DNA of 64,000 bases from Solibacillus sp. FSL W7-1436. Its GTDB lineage: Bacteria > Bacillota > Bacilli > Bacillales_A > Planococcaceae. The notes beneath the pieces were generated by a model. That model saw only the letters and a list, made by a program, of their open reading frames with translations, searched no databases and had not been told where the DNA came from. This document shows positions 17,888 to 27,457 of the stretch, one piece after another. The stretch's first letter is position 1. Every line of letters starts with the position of its first letter. The position numbers were made by a program, and so were the translations under genes. The stretch is from NCBI RefSeq assembly GCF_038007305.1, contig NZ_JBBOWV010000001.1:2904501-2968500 (forward strand), read 5' to 3'.

Positions 17888-18865
17888 TTGAAAGCAATAC
17901 GTATCAATCAATTTGGAACAACTGAAAATTTAGTAGTGGAGCAAGCTCAGATAGCTACACCAGCTGAAAATGAAGTACTGGTAAACCTTTATGCAGCGGG
18001 TGTGAATCCTAGCGATGTTTATACTTCTACAGGTACATATGCGATTAAACCGAACCTGCCATATACGCCAGGCCTGGACGGGGCGGGGATTGTTGAACAA
18101 GTTGGAGAACAAGTGACAAACGTTAAAGCCGGAGACCGAGTATTTATCGCGAGTTTGCCGAGTGGTAAGTCGACTGGAACATTAGCACAACAGATTGTTT
18201 GTGAAAGCCGCTTCGTTCACCCGATTCCGGAACATATTTCGTTTGAGCAGGGAGCCGCGTTAGGAATCCCGGCACTGACAGCGTACAGAGCATTGGTAGG
18301 AAGAGCAAAAGTGAAATCAGGACAAACGGTTTTCATTCACGGAGCAAGTGGTGCAGTAGGTTTACAGGCTGTTCAAATTGCAAAAGCTTTAGGGGTAAAA
18401 GTTATTGGTACGGCAAGCCGTGATTCCGGGAAACAATTAGTAAAAGAAGCGGGCGCGGATGTTGTGCTTGATCATATTAAAGAAGAGACAATTGAAACTG
18501 TCCTTGATGCCAATGATGGCAAAGGTCCGGATGTCATTATCGAATTTCTTGCAAATGAAAATCTGCAAACCGATTTGCATATGCTAGCCAAGCACGGTGT
18601 CATCGTGATCGTCGGAAACCGCGGGGAAATTGAAATTAATCCTAGACTTGTAATGCAAAAAGAATGTGATGTACGTGGAATGGTACTGTTTAATGTGTCT
18701 GCAGAAGAACACCAGGATCTGATCTATGGTGTGGCAAAGCTGCTGGAAACAGAACAGCTAAAGCCTGTTGTAGGTTACAGTTATCCATTAGAACAGGCTG
18801 GTAAGGCATTTGATGCAGTGATCAATGGGGACCATAACGGGAAAGTAGTTGTAAAAACTCAATAA
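17888..18865 (+). CDS. NADPH:quinone oxidoreductase (zinc-free MDR family)
   Basis: A 325-residue reductase of the zeta-crystallin type that should transfer electrons from NADPH to quinones or enones. The N-terminal GroES-like domain is followed by the Rossmann motif HGASGAVGLQAVQIAKALG (about residues 148-166). Zinc-ligand cysteines of alcohol dehydrogenases are absent. The TTG at 17888 is preferred to the GTG at 17879 because GGGGTGA lies 6 bases before it and the family usually begins MKAI. It is a single gene with its own terminator. Confidence 0.9.
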   Translation: MKAIRINQFGTTENLVVEQAQIATPAENEVLVNLYAAGVNPSDVYTSTGTYAIKPNLPYTPGLDGAGIVEQVGEQVTNVKAGDRVFIASLPSGKSTGTLAQQIVCESRFVHPIPEHISFEQGAALGIPALTAYRALVGRAKVKSGQTVFIHGASGAVGLQAVQIAKALGVKVIGTASRDSGKQLVKEAGADVVLDHIKEETIETVLDANDGKGPDVIIEFLANENLQTDLHMLAKHGVIVIVGNRGEIEINPRLVMQKECDVRGMVLFNVSAEEHQDLIYGVAKLLETEQLKPVVGYSYPLEQAGKAFDAVINGDHNGKVVVKTQ

Positions 18866-18874
18866 TACATTTAG

Positions 18875-18905
18875 GGACTAGTATCTTTGTTGCTAGTCCT
18901 TTTTT
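18875..18905 (+). terminator. intrinsic terminator
   Basis: GGACTAG (18875-18881) pairs with CTAGTCC (18893-18899) and is followed by TTTTTT. Confidence 0.88.
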
Positions 18906-19034
18906 ATCTGACAATTCTCATAAATAAAGTAACTACTCGTGATATTATTTTGTTTATTTGCAACTATTTAACAAATAGTTAACAAAAATTGTTATGATGG
19001 TTGTATAGAAACGAGAGGGATAGGTAGCAAGTAA

Positions 19035-20873
19035 ATGGGATTTAAAGAGGAAATGAAGCGGGAAATACGCAATGCCAAAAACGATATTGCAAAAGAAGTA
19101 GAAAAGCATTGGGTCCTGGATTTTGAAGGCCATCAAATAGAAGTCATGAATGGCATGATGGAAGAAGTTTTAAAGGTAGATGGCCAAATGATTGCACAAA
19201 ATGTGCGGAAATCAATATGGTCGCATATTATACCATTTTCAACAATGAAAGGAACTTTCCAGTCAAATAGCGGTAAGACACATAAAGTGTATGTGAAAAT
19301 TGGCGGCTTTGTTAAATTGAATATAACGGTGAAAGTGGATGGAAAACAGCTGCACCATGAGGCGATGAAACTGCAATTTTTACCTTGGGCAAACAAGGAG
19401 TATATCATTCCATTTCTTGAAGAACAATTCCACCATAATCAGAAGCTTATAACAAAAGATTTGCCGGATGACGAGTTTTTATATGATGAACATCATCCGA
19501 AATACGAGCCGGGTTTTGCAGATCAGCTTCATCAGGAGGCAGTTATGGCATTTTATACGAAAAAACTGATCAAGTTATTTTTAGAACAGGCCGCTAATCC
19601 GAATGATAACACACGGAAAGCAACGTACGAAAAAATTAAAGATGAGAAGGTTATCAGCTATTTCCATGAATTTCTTGAGCTGTTTACCGAAACTGAAAAA
19701 GATGAAAACCGAGTGAAAAATGAGGCGATTTGGCTGCTTGAACATGCGGCACATCGTGAAGTGGTGAAATTTGCGCTTCTCGTATTAGGGACAGTTAGAT
19801 GTGAAGAATATAAGGAACGATTGAAAGTGATTGCGTTGCATGAAGAATTCACTGGAGTAGCCTTATTTGCGATAACAAATGGCACAACAAACAGTAACGA
19901 GACGGTGTGGCATATTACGCAAAATGTTTCGGGCTGGGGGAAACTGGAAGCATTGAATTTCCTTGATGCCTCAAATGAAAATATCCGGCAGTGGATATTG
20001 CAAGAGGGGCTGAAAAATACCGTGCCAGGTAATGCATCTGCTTTAATGTGTGCGGAAAAAGGAAAGCTTGATATTGAACTGCATGAAAAAATTATTTCCG
20101 GGAAAATATTTGACAGTGCAGGGTCAATTATATTAGCTCTTTTATACGAAGGAGCTTATCAAACAATGGATGAATATGAATATGCAGGTCAAGTACTGAT
20201 GCGCTATACTCATCATGCAAAAACACATTGCCAGACATTCAGCCAATTTTTCATTTTGACCCAAATTCATGAGTACTTGCAATACGATGAAGAAACATGG
20301 GAAGATCGCTTTTCTTCTAACTGGAAACCGCATGAAAAGCGTACAGTAGAAGAAAACATCAAAGAGATTGCACAAAATCCATTATGGCTGCAGGAAGCAA
20401 TGGAAATACTGCAAAACGACCAGGAGAATGGGGAGAAGGCGTTAGCAGTAGCCATATTTTATGAAGCAGATATTGCGGACATCGTATTCGAAAAGTTAAA
20501 GAATCATCCTGACGACGTTCAATATTATTATGCATTATTTGCCGCAAAGGATCCGCAAATTATCGAACGGCTAATAGGGATCACGCGTTCTTTTGGAGAT
20601 TTTAATGAACTGACGCAAGATCAGAAAGTTGTGGTTATATCTCTTATTGAAGAATTGGAAGAATATAATGGGATTGGTCTGGAATTCATAGGGCAAGCAT
20701 TAAAAACTGCTGACGGCCATTTGCAGTATTTAGCGATTCAGACATTGCATTCGTTCGATCGGGCGAATTGGCAAGGTACGGAAATCGGACAGTTGGTTGG
20801 GCGTTATGCAAAGGAAGCAAAAGATCCGGATGTGAAGGAAATCGCTAAGCAATTGCTTGCGATAAATGAATAG
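19035..20873 (+). CDS. large soluble protein of unknown function
   Basis: A 612-residue acidic, largely helical protein without signal peptide or membrane segment. The first 160 residues are mixed alpha/beta, with a conserved-looking DFEGHQIEVMNGMMEEVLKVDG segment. The rest reads as helical pairs with spaced Leu and Glu, resembling HEAT or armadillo-like solenoids (inference from pattern only). The start follows a purine-rich stretch and codon use matches the neighbours, so it is a real gene. No catalytic motif was found. It has its own terminator. Confidence 0.7.
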   Translation: MGFKEEMKREIRNAKNDIAKEVEKHWVLDFEGHQIEVMNGMMEEVLKVDGQMIAQNVRKSIWSHIIPFSTMKGTFQSNSGKTHKVYVKIGGFVKLNITVKVDGKQLHHEAMKLQFLPWANKEYIIPFLEEQFHHNQKLITKDLPDDEFLYDEHHPKYEPGFADQLHQEAVMAFYTKKLIKLFLEQAANPNDNTRKATYEKIKDEKVISYFHEFLELFTETEKDENRVKNEAIWLLEHAAHREVVKFALLVLGTVRCEEYKERLKVIALHEEFTGVALFAITNGTTNSNETVWHITQNVSGWGKLEALNFLDASNENIRQWILQEGLKNTVPGNASALMCAEKGKLDIELHEKIISGKIFDSAGSIILALLYEGAYQTMDEYEYAGQVLMRYTHHAKTHCQTFSQFFILTQIHEYLQYDEETWEDRFSSNWKPHEKRTVEENIKEIAQNPLWLQEAMEILQNDQENGEKALAVAIFYEADIADIVFEKLKNHPDDVQYYYALFAAKDPQIIERLIGITRSFGDFNELTQDQKVVVISLIEELEEYNGIGLEFIGQALKTADGHLQYLAIQTLHSFDRANWQGTEIGQLVGRYAKEAKDPDVKEIAKQLLAINE

Positions 20874-20886
20874 GCTACGCTGTTTG

Positions 20887-20924
20887 AAAATTCGAAGTGC
20901 TAGTAGAGGCTTCGAATTTTTTTG
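20887..20924 (+). terminator. intrinsic terminator
   Basis: AAAATTCGAAG (20887-20897) pairs with CTTCGAATTTT (20910-20920) and continues into a T-run. Confidence 0.88.
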
Positions 20925-21008
20925 CGCTTGTAGGGCGTCTATTCAAATGTTTACTGACAAGTACAGAGGGAATATTTTCTATAAGTCAAGTTATAAAGGA
21001 GTTTGATT

Positions 21009-22436
21009 ATGCTAAATCATACAAAACAATACATCAATGGGGAATGGGTTGACTCTACTGGAGCAGATACGATTGAAGTGATTAACCCTGCGACAGAGGA
21101 AGTAGTAGGTAAGATTAGCAGCGGAACGAAAGAAGATGTGAATCGAGCAGTCCAGGCGGCGAAGGAGGCATTCCCTTCCTTTTCAAAACTGTCAGTGGAT
21201 GAGCGAATCAAGCTTTTAGAAGCTATAGCTGAAGAATATGAAAATCGTAAAGACGATCTAGTGAAAATAATGACAGCTGAATTAGGTGCACCTATTACGA
21301 AATCGGAGGAAATCCATTATAAGATGGGGCTAACGCACTTTAAAGAGGCGGCTGAACAGTTGAAAACGTTTAAGTTTACCGAAGAAAGAGAAAAATCATA
21401 TATTCAAAAAGAACCGATTGGTGTAGCAGGACTCATTACACCGTGGAACTTCCCGACAAATCAGATTTCCACAAAGCTTGCAAGTGCATTGGCAGCCGGT
21501 TGTACAATGGTAGTAAAACCGGCTTCCCAAACACCATTTGCTGCAGTCATTCTGGCGGAAATTCTGGATAAAGCGGGTGTTCCGAAAGGCGTATTTAATC
21601 TTGTCAACGGTTCGGGTTCAACAGTAGGTGAAGCCATCAGTACTCATCCGGATGTGGACATTGTCTCCTTTACCGGATCAGGTGAAGTCGGCAGCGGATT
21701 AATGAAGAATGCTGCAGAAGATATTAAAAATATTTCATTGGAACTTGGCGGCAAATCACCTTTCGTTATTTTAAAAGATGCAGATGTAAAAGAAGCAGCG
21801 AAAACTGCATTAGGTCAAATCGCTATGAATACAGGGCAAGTATGTTCAGCTCCAACACGCATGATTGTACCGGAAGAACTGCATGATGAATTTATAGAAG
21901 CAATGAAAGAATTGGTCACGGAATTTCCGGTAGGTGATCCACTGGACGAAAATACATTTATGGGCCCCCAAGTTTCAAAAGACCAATGGGAGATCGTTCA
22001 GTCCTACATTAAAAAAGGTGAAGAAGAAGGTGCAACCATTGTGATCGGCGGCCGTGGCAGACCGGATGGAATCGATAAAGGATTCTTCTCCAAGATAACG
22101 GTATTCACGGATGTGAAAAACGATATGACAATTGCTCAAGAGGAAATTTTTGGTCCGGTTATGTCGGTCATCAAATATAAGGATTTAGACGAAGCTATTG
22201 ATATTGCCAATGATACGATTTATGGACTTGCCGGTTATGTATTCGGAAATGATAAAGAAGAACTGAAGAAAGTTGCTCTATCAATCCGCGCTGGGCAAAT
22301 CCGTATTAACAATAGTGAAACAGATCGTTCTGCACCATTTGGCGGATTTAAACACTCCGGTATTGGCCGTGAATGGGGCGATTATGGTATCGAGGAATTT
22401 CTTGAGCCAAAAGCAATTATGGGAATGCCGCTTTAA
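21009..22436 (+). CDS. NAD(P)-dependent aldehyde dehydrogenase
   Basis: A 475-residue enzyme that oxidises aldehydes to acids. It shows the oxyanion Asn in PWNFP (residue 147), the cofactor loop FTGSGEVG (221-228), the general base Glu245 in LELGGKSP and the nucleophile Cys279 in GQVCSAPTR. ATG 21009 follows AAAGGAG at proper distance. The closest general match is the DhaS/AldA-type group of Bacillus. Substrate cannot be assigned, and no pathway genes lie next to it. Confidence 0.92.
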   Translation: MLNHTKQYINGEWVDSTGADTIEVINPATEEVVGKISSGTKEDVNRAVQAAKEAFPSFSKLSVDERIKLLEAIAEEYENRKDDLVKIMTAELGAPITKSEEIHYKMGLTHFKEAAEQLKTFKFTEEREKSYIQKEPIGVAGLITPWNFPTNQISTKLASALAAGCTMVVKPASQTPFAAVILAEILDKAGVPKGVFNLVNGSGSTVGEAISTHPDVDIVSFTGSGEVGSGLMKNAAEDIKNISLELGGKSPFVILKDADVKEAAKTALGQIAMNTGQVCSAPTRMIVPEELHDEFIEAMKELVTEFPVGDPLDENTFMGPQVSKDQWEIVQSYIKKGEEEGATIVIGGRGRPDGIDKGFFSKITVFTDVKNDMTIAQEEIFGPVMSVIKYKDLDEAIDIANDTIYGLAGYVFGNDKEELKKVALSIRAGQIRINNSETDRSAPFGGFKHSGIGREWGDYGIEEFLEPKAIMGMPL

Positions 22437-22440
22437 TTTG

Positions 22441-22480
22441 AAAGCTGTCCAAGTATCAGGAACTTGGGCAGCTTTTTTCT
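22441..22480 (+). terminator. intrinsic terminator
   Basis: AAAGCTGTCCAAGT (22441-22454) pairs with ACTTGGGCAGCTTT (22462-22475), one mismatch, then a T-run. Confidence 0.88.
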
Positions 22481-22504
22481 TTTTGAGGAACAATGACTGA
22501 ATTT

Positions 22505-22676
22505 TATTAGAACAGTTGGGGGATATATTAGAAGAAGTGTGCTGGTTATTTGAAGATTCGAGGAAGATATTAGAAGAGTTGGTCCTCTTATTAGAAGAAA
22601 CATAAAATTTATTAGAACTTCGGAATTTTATTAGAACAAATAAAAATATATTAGCAGATTTCAGAATTTATTAGAA
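22505..22676 (+). repeat. nine-copy TATTAGAA array with 19-21 bp phasing
   Basis: TATTAGAA or a one-base variant starts at 22505, 22526, 22547, 22568, 22589, 22610, 22629, 22649 and 22669. The spacings are 21,21,21,21,21,19,20,20. The spacer DNA between cores is not conserved. The array lies in the 438-bp gap between the convergent aldehyde dehydrogenase and binding-protein genes. Two TATTGCGC cores follow at 22698 and 22750. No gene is supported in this gap. Confidence 0.85.
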
Positions 22677-22823
22677 AATGTGGAACCGTACCGAGTTTAT
22701 TGCGCAAATAATTAAAAGTTATCCACAAGTAAGTAACTATTTCCGGAATTATTGCGCGGGAAATTTTTGAATTATCTGACTTTAATTCAATGGTATCGGT
22801 AGGTTGCAGTGAAGCATTCCTTC

Positions 22824-22859
22824 AATAAAAAAAGCATCGAGAATAAATTTCCCGATGCC
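22824..22859 (-). terminator. intrinsic terminator
   Basis: On the minus strand GCATCGGGAA and TTCTCGATGC form a stem with one mismatch (plus 22834-22843 and 22848-22858), followed by seven T. It ends the binding-protein gene at 22875. Confidence 0.85.
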
Positions 22860-22874
22860 CTAGCCAATAAAATA

Positions 22875-23759
22875 TTACTCTTTTGCCGCTAAATCTTCAA
22901 TTGAATCAATATCCATATATGTCGGGACAACAAATCCGATTCGCGCACCTTTTAAGTTTTCGCCTAAATCAATGAAGTCATCTTTATGCTTTTCATAAAA
23001 TGATTCATGTGTAATCGGCAGCCAAGGAGCTAATGAAATATCACCATTTCCTGTAGAAATTGCTTGGAACATTATTGCCGGGTCAACTGGAGTAATCTCA
23101 GCTTCAAAACCATGCTGTTCCAAGATGGCTTCGATGACATGTGATGATGCATCTTCGGTGTCCCAAGGAGTAGAAATAATACTTATTTCTTCGCCGTTAC
23201 CTTCCTCAACCCCTGAAGTCCATTCTTCGATCGTTTCCGAATTTTCTTCCACCCACTTGCTCGCAGCTTCTTTAAAATTCGAATTTTGCGCTTCTGTCAT
23301 AACAGTTTCCATATCTTCAGGTTCCCAATAAAAACGGTCTACTATTGTATAGGCGTTCGGGAAATCTTCCTTAAAACCTTTACGGACAATTGTATTGATA
23401 TTTTCGATTTCGCCTAAAGATTTTTTAGGATCCTCCAAATATTTTAAATCATATTTCGCAAACATCCAGTGAGGATTCCAGCCTGTGATAATAATCGGTT
23501 CTTCATTTTTAAATGCTTTATCCAATTCACCCAACATACCGGCTGTTGAACTTTCTGTAAGGTTCCAGTCATTTAGATTTTCATAATCTTGTAAAGCTTT
23601 GTTTGCCAATTCCATTGTCCCGCTTCCCGGTTCAATGCCATTGATCGTGTAATTTAATTTTTCTTCTATTGTAGCACTGCTATCGTCCTGATTATTACAA
23701 CCAGCTAAAAGCAGGCCAGTTACTGCAACTGAAAATATACCCAATTTTTTAAAATGCAT
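22875..23759 (-). CDS. glycine betaine/proline-type substrate-binding lipoprotein (OpuAC/ProX-like)
   Basis: A 294-residue lipoprotein with lipobox LLAGC (Cys21) and the OpuAC-type substrate-binding fold. Trp-rich segments such as ITGWNPHWMF, STPWDTEDASS and LAPWLPITHE are the sort that form the aromatic cage for trimethylammonium compounds. It should capture glycine betaine or a related compound outside the membrane. AAAGGGAG precedes the ATG. No permease or ATPase follows, so it is an orphan, divergent from opuC. It may serve OpuC or a distant transporter (inference). Confidence 0.88.
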   Translation of the reverse strand: MHFKKLGIFSVAVTGLLLAGCNNQDDSSATIEEKLNYTINGIEPGSGTMELANKALQDYENLNDWNLTESSTAGMLGELDKAFKNEEPIIITGWNPHWMFAKYDLKYLEDPKKSLGEIENINTIVRKGFKEDFPNAYTIVDRFYWEPEDMETVMTEAQNSNFKEAASKWVEENSETIEEWTSGVEEGNGEEISIISTPWDTEDASSHVIEAILEQHGFEAEITPVDPAIMFQAISTGNGDISLAPWLPITHESFYEKHKDDFIDLGENLKGARIGFVVPTYMDIDSIEDLAAKE

Positions 23760-23992
23760 AGTACGCTCCCTTTTCTCTTTTATAAAGAAACAACTTATGT
23801 TATTTTTAGAGTTGTTACTTACTTACTTGATAGATTATTAACTAAATCATTATTTTTGTCAATTCAAGATTTAACTAGAAAAGTTATTTGCATATAAAGA
23901 ATCAGATAGAATCCGTTAAATATTACATAAATTTATTCAAAATTACGGGGTGAATACTTTTATTACAAAACTGCCGGCTATATGTCTCGGTT

Positions 23993-24018
23993 GTTACGTT
24001 TTTGAAAAAATGGGGTAT
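23993..24018 (+). promoter_or_regulatory. possible sigma-B promoter of opuC
   Basis: GTTACG (23993-23998), 14 bases, then GGGTAT (24013-24018) resembles the SigB consensus GTTTAA-N12-14-GGGWAW. It lies about 64 bases before the opuCA start. The -35 matches only partly. The 322-bp gap between the divergent osmoprotectant genes shows no other clear element. Confidence 0.35.
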
Positions 24019-24081
24019 ATAAATAAAGTATTTTATCAAAATAGGGAAATACGATAATTCATGGGAAAAGGAATGAGCACT

Positions 24082-25221
24082 ATGCTACATATCGAAAACT
24101 TACGCAAAGTATACCGTGGCGGGAAAGTGGCCGTTGATAACTTGACTCTTGATATTAAAAAAGGGGAATTTATTGCATTTATTGGTACGAGCGGTAGTGG
24201 TAAAACGACGGCTCTCCGTATGCTGAATCGCATGGTAGAGCCTACTAGCGGGACGATTTCAATAAACGGAAAAGAGATTACGAAGATGAATCCGGTCACT
24301 CTTAGGAGAAGTATCGGCTACGTCATTCAGCAGATTGGTTTAATGCCGCATATGACGATTCGTGAAAATATTACGCTTGTACCACGGCTGCTTCAGTGGT
24401 CAAAAGAGAAGCGTGATGAAACGGCAAAGTATCTCATATCGTTGGTCAATTTACCTGAAACATATTTGGACTATTATCCATCCCAGCTTTCGGGCGGGCA
24501 GCAGCAGCGGATTGGTGTAATTCGTGCCCTTGCCGCTGAGCAGGACATCATTTTGATGGACGAGCCGTTCGGTGCACTTGATCCGATTACACGCGATACA
24601 TTACAGGACTTAATTAAAGAGCTCCAAAAAACACTGGATAAAACAATAATCTTTGTTACGCATGATATGGATGAGGCGATTAAACTTGCGGATCGCATTG
24701 CTATTATGCATGATGGAAAGCTGGTGCAATTTGATACTCCTGATAATATAATAGCGGATCCGGCCAATGACTTTGTAAAAGAATTCATAGGTTCCCATCG
24801 TTTAATACAGCAAAAGCCGAATGTGAAAACGGTAGATGAAGTGATGATTAAGCCGGTTTCAATTACGGTTGAACGCAGTTTGGACGAGGCGATACGCTTA
24901 ATGGTCAAATCTCGCGTCGATACGCTGTTTGTTACAGATGGCCAAAATCGATTACTCGGTTTTTTAACAGTCGAAAGTTTAACAGGAAATGCGCGCACGA
25001 AAAAAAGTGTATCGGAAGTATATAATCGGGATGTTATTTTCATGAAGACGGGTTCCAAACTACAGGATACAGTTCGCCGTATTTTAAATCTCAATTTGAA
25101 CAATATTCCGGTTGTTGACGATCAGCAGCATCTTATTGGCCTTATTACCCGTGCGAACATCGTAGATATTGTATACGACTCGATTTGGGGAGAAGAGGAA
25201 CAGGAGCTGATGGATGCATGA
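24082..25221 (+). CDS. opuCA: OpuCA, osmoprotectant ABC transporter ATPase with CBS domains
   Basis: A 379-residue ATPase. It shows Walker [10 protein letters not shown] near residue 37, Q-loop, signature LSGGQQQR and Walker [14 protein letters not shown] pair of CBS domains occupies roughly residues 250-370 and in this family senses ionic strength or nucleotides. The ATG at 24082 matches the usual MLxxEN start; in-frame ATGs at 24061 and 24073 add residues without a spaced ribosome site. It is the first of four overlapping genes for import of choline, carnitine or betaine-type solutes. Confidence 0.93.
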   Translation: MLHIENLRKVYRGGKVAVDNLTLDIKKGEFIAFIGTSGSGKTTALRMLNRMVEPTSGTISINGKEITKMNPVTLRRSIGYVIQQIGLMPHMTIRENITLVPRLLQWSKEKRDETAKYLISLVNLPETYLDYYPSQLSGGQQQRIGVIRALAAEQDIILMDEPFGALDPITRDTLQDLIKELQKTLDKTIIFVTHDMDEAIKLADRIAIMHDGKLVQFDTPDNIIADPANDFVKEFIGSHRLIQQKPNVKTVDEVMIKPVSITVERSLDEAIRLMVKSRVDTLFVTDGQNRLLGFLTVESLTGNARTKKSVSEVYNRDVIFMKTGSKLQDTVRRILNLNLNNIPVVDDQQHLIGLITRANIVDIVYDSIWGEEEQELMDA

Positions 25222-25865
25222 TAGGCTTTTTTACGGAAAACAGTGCCGATATTTTACTCAAAACATGGGAGCACTTCTACATATCTTTTAGCGCTCTATT
25301 ATTAGGAGTGGTCATTGCCGTTCCTCTCGGCATATTGTTATCGAAAACGAAAAAAATTGCAAAAATCGTTCTAACAGTTACAAGTGTCCTGCAAACGGTA
25401 CCGTCACTTGCTCTTTTAGCAATTATGATTCCTTTTTTAGGTGTAGGTAAAGTGCCGGCAATCTTTGCTTTATGTATCTATTCTTTACTGCCGATATTGA
25501 ATAATACGTTTATTGGGATGCAATCTGTTAATCAAAATATTAAAGCGGCGGGTACAGCAATGGGCATGACACCGATGCAATCGATGCGAATGGTAGAATT
25601 ACCTCTTGCGATGCCGATTATTATGTCAGGCATCCGCTTATCCGCAGTATACGTTATTTCCTGGGCGACACTAGCATCATATATTGGTGCTGGCGGACTG
25701 GGGGATTTTATTTTTAATGGACTGAATTTATATAAAACAGAGCTCATAGTAGGAGGGGCATTGTTGGTAACTGCTTTAGCCCTGCTCGTAGACTTCCTGT
25801 TAAGTCGTTTTGAACGGTTCATGATTCCAAAAGGGCTTCGTATGCAAGGAGGTCGAACATCATGA
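25218..25865 (+). CDS. opuCB: OpuCB, permease
   Basis: A 215-residue inner-membrane permease of the binding-protein-dependent family with about five or six segments. The EAA-like loop reads [24 protein letters not shown] (residues about 109-132). ATG overlaps the opuCA stop in ATGA, and AGGAG lies about 11 bases upstream. It pairs with OpuCD to form the channel. Confidence 0.92.
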   Translation: MIGFFTENSADILLKTWEHFYISFSALLLGVVIAVPLGILLSKTKKIAKIVLTVTSVLQTVPSLALLAIMIPFLGVGKVPAIFALCIYSLLPILNNTFIGMQSVNQNIKAAGTAMGMTPMQSMRMVELPLAMPIIMSGIRLSAVYVISWATLASYIGAGGLGDFIFNGLNLYKTELIVGGALLVTALALLVDFLLSRFERFMIPKGLRMQGGRTS

Positions 25866-26761
25866 AAAAATTGATAGTAATATTCCTGGTCACAATTTTA
25901 CTAAGCGCCTGCAGCAATGAAGCAAATGACAAAATCCGAATTGGTTCAGTTGTAACAACCGAAAGTCAGATTATCGCTTATATTGTGAAAGGAATGCTTG
26001 AATATTACACCGATGAAGAAGTGGAACTAATAAATAATTTAGGGTCATCCGTTGTCCTTCATCAGGCGATGCTGAATGGCGATGCGAATATTTCAGCTGT
26101 GCGCTATACAGGGACGGATTTAACAGGGACGCTGAAACAAGAGCCGATAAGCGATCCGCAAAAGGCTTTGGCAGCTGTTCAACGATTATTTCAGGATGAG
26201 TTTCAAATGACGTTTTTCGATTCATACGGTTTTAATAATACGTATGCTTTTATGGTGACACAGGAAACAGCCAAACAATACGGATTAGAAAAGATCAGTG
26301 ATTTGAAGGACATAGCTTCTGAATTACAAGTCGGCGTTGATACATCATGGATGAACCGTGAAGGTGATGGTTATGAAGGCTTTGTAGAAACTTACGGCTT
26401 TGACTTCGGACGTGTTTTCCCGATGCAGATCGGGCTTGTTTATAATGCTGTTTCGCAAAACGAAGTAGATGTCGTGCTAGGTTACACTACCGATGGACGT
26501 ATCGCTTCTTATGATTTAGTTGTTTTAGAAGATGATCTGCAATTTTTCCCTCCATATGATGCGTCCCCATTTGCAGACACAGATTTACTGGAGGAAAAGC
26601 CTGAAGTAAGAAAGGCTCTGCAGCGACTGGTCGGAAAAATTTCCACAGAAGAAATGCAAAGGCTGAACTTCCTCGCTGACAATAATTTAATTGAACCGGC
26701 AGTTGTTGCTGAGGAATTCCTAAAGGAACACGATTATTTTTCAGGAGATGATACACCATGA
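25862..26761 (+). CDS. opuCC: OpuCC, osmoprotectant-binding lipoprotein
   Basis: A 299-residue lipoprotein with lipobox LLSAC (Cys17) and the OpuAC/OsmoX fold ([14 protein letters not shown] at the mature N-terminus). It delivers substrate to OpuCB-OpuCD. The start overlaps opuCB in ATGA and follows GGAGGT. It belongs to a different branch from the orphan binding protein at 22875. Confidence 0.93.
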   Translation: MKKLIVIFLVTILLSACSNEANDKIRIGSVVTTESQIIAYIVKGMLEYYTDEEVELINNLGSSVVLHQAMLNGDANISAVRYTGTDLTGTLKQEPISDPQKALAAVQRLFQDEFQMTFFDSYGFNNTYAFMVTQETAKQYGLEKISDLKDIASELQVGVDTSWMNREGDGYEGFVETYGFDFGRVFPMQIGLVYNAVSQNEVDVVLGYTTDGRIASYDLVVLEDDLQFFPPYDASPFADTDLLEEKPEVRKALQRLVGKISTEEMQRLNFLADNNLIEPAVVAEEFLKEHDYFSGDDTP

Positions 26762-27441
26762 CAGATATGACACAGCTATCGGTAGTTGAACAATTTTTCT
26801 TTTATATGAGAGAAAATGGTTCTTATGTATTTTCACAATTTCTCGCACATTTTCAGTTGTCTGTGTATGGTGTATTGCTTGCATCCATAATAGGTATTCC
26901 AATAGGGATTTGGATTTCGAAATTTCCGAAGGCTTCAGGACCGGTCATTACTCTTGCTAATATTATTCAAACGATTCCAGCGCTTGCATTAATGGCGATC
27001 ATTATGCTCGTGTTAGGTCTCGGAAAAACGACGGTTATTGTGACTGTGTTCTTTTATTCTCTTTTGCCGATAGTTAAAAATACGTTTGTTGGTATAAGGA
27101 ATATTGATCGAAGCTTAACTGATGCAGGGCGTGGGATGGGGATGACAAAAATTCAAATCCTGTATATGGTCGAGCTGCCTCTGAGCCTTTCCGTTATTAT
27201 AACAGGTATTCGTATTGCCCTTGTCGTGGCGATCGGTATTGTCGCAATCGGTGCGTTTATCGGGGCAGGCGGACTTGGTGACATTATCATCCGAGGAACA
27301 AATGCTACGAGCGGAACAGCAATTATTTTGGCGGGCGCACTTCCAACCGCTATAATGGCAATTTTGGCAGATGTTTTACTGTTATGGCTCGAGAAACGAC
27401 TTGATCCGACGAAACGAAAAAAATTAAGAGTTGCTGCTTAA
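26758..27441 (+). CDS. opuCD: OpuCD, permease
   Basis: A 227-residue permease with five or six hydrophobic segments and the loop DAGRGMGMTKIQILYMVELPL, homologous to OpuCB. The ATG overlaps the opuCC stop in ATGA; AGGAGA precedes it. It is the last gene of the operon, followed by an intrinsic terminator that sits inside a repeat element. Confidence 0.92.
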   Translation: MTDMTQLSVVEQFFFYMRENGSYVFSQFLAHFQLSVYGVLLASIIGIPIGIWISKFPKASGPVITLANIIQTIPALALMAIIMLVLGLGKTTVIVTVFFYSLLPIVKNTFVGIRNIDRSLTDAGRGMGMTKIQILYMVELPLSLSVIITGIRIALVVAIGIVAIGAFIGAGGLGDIIIRGTNATSGTAIILAGALPTAIMAILADVLLLWLEKRLDPTKRKKLRVAA

Positions 27442-27457
27442 AATAATAGAAAGTTTT

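Noticed and set aside
22498-22608. Possible coiled-coil micro-ORF in the TATTAGAA array
   Set aside because: There is no start codon with a ribosome site, and the later 19- and 20-bp steps destroy the heptad frame, so the repeat acts at DNA level.
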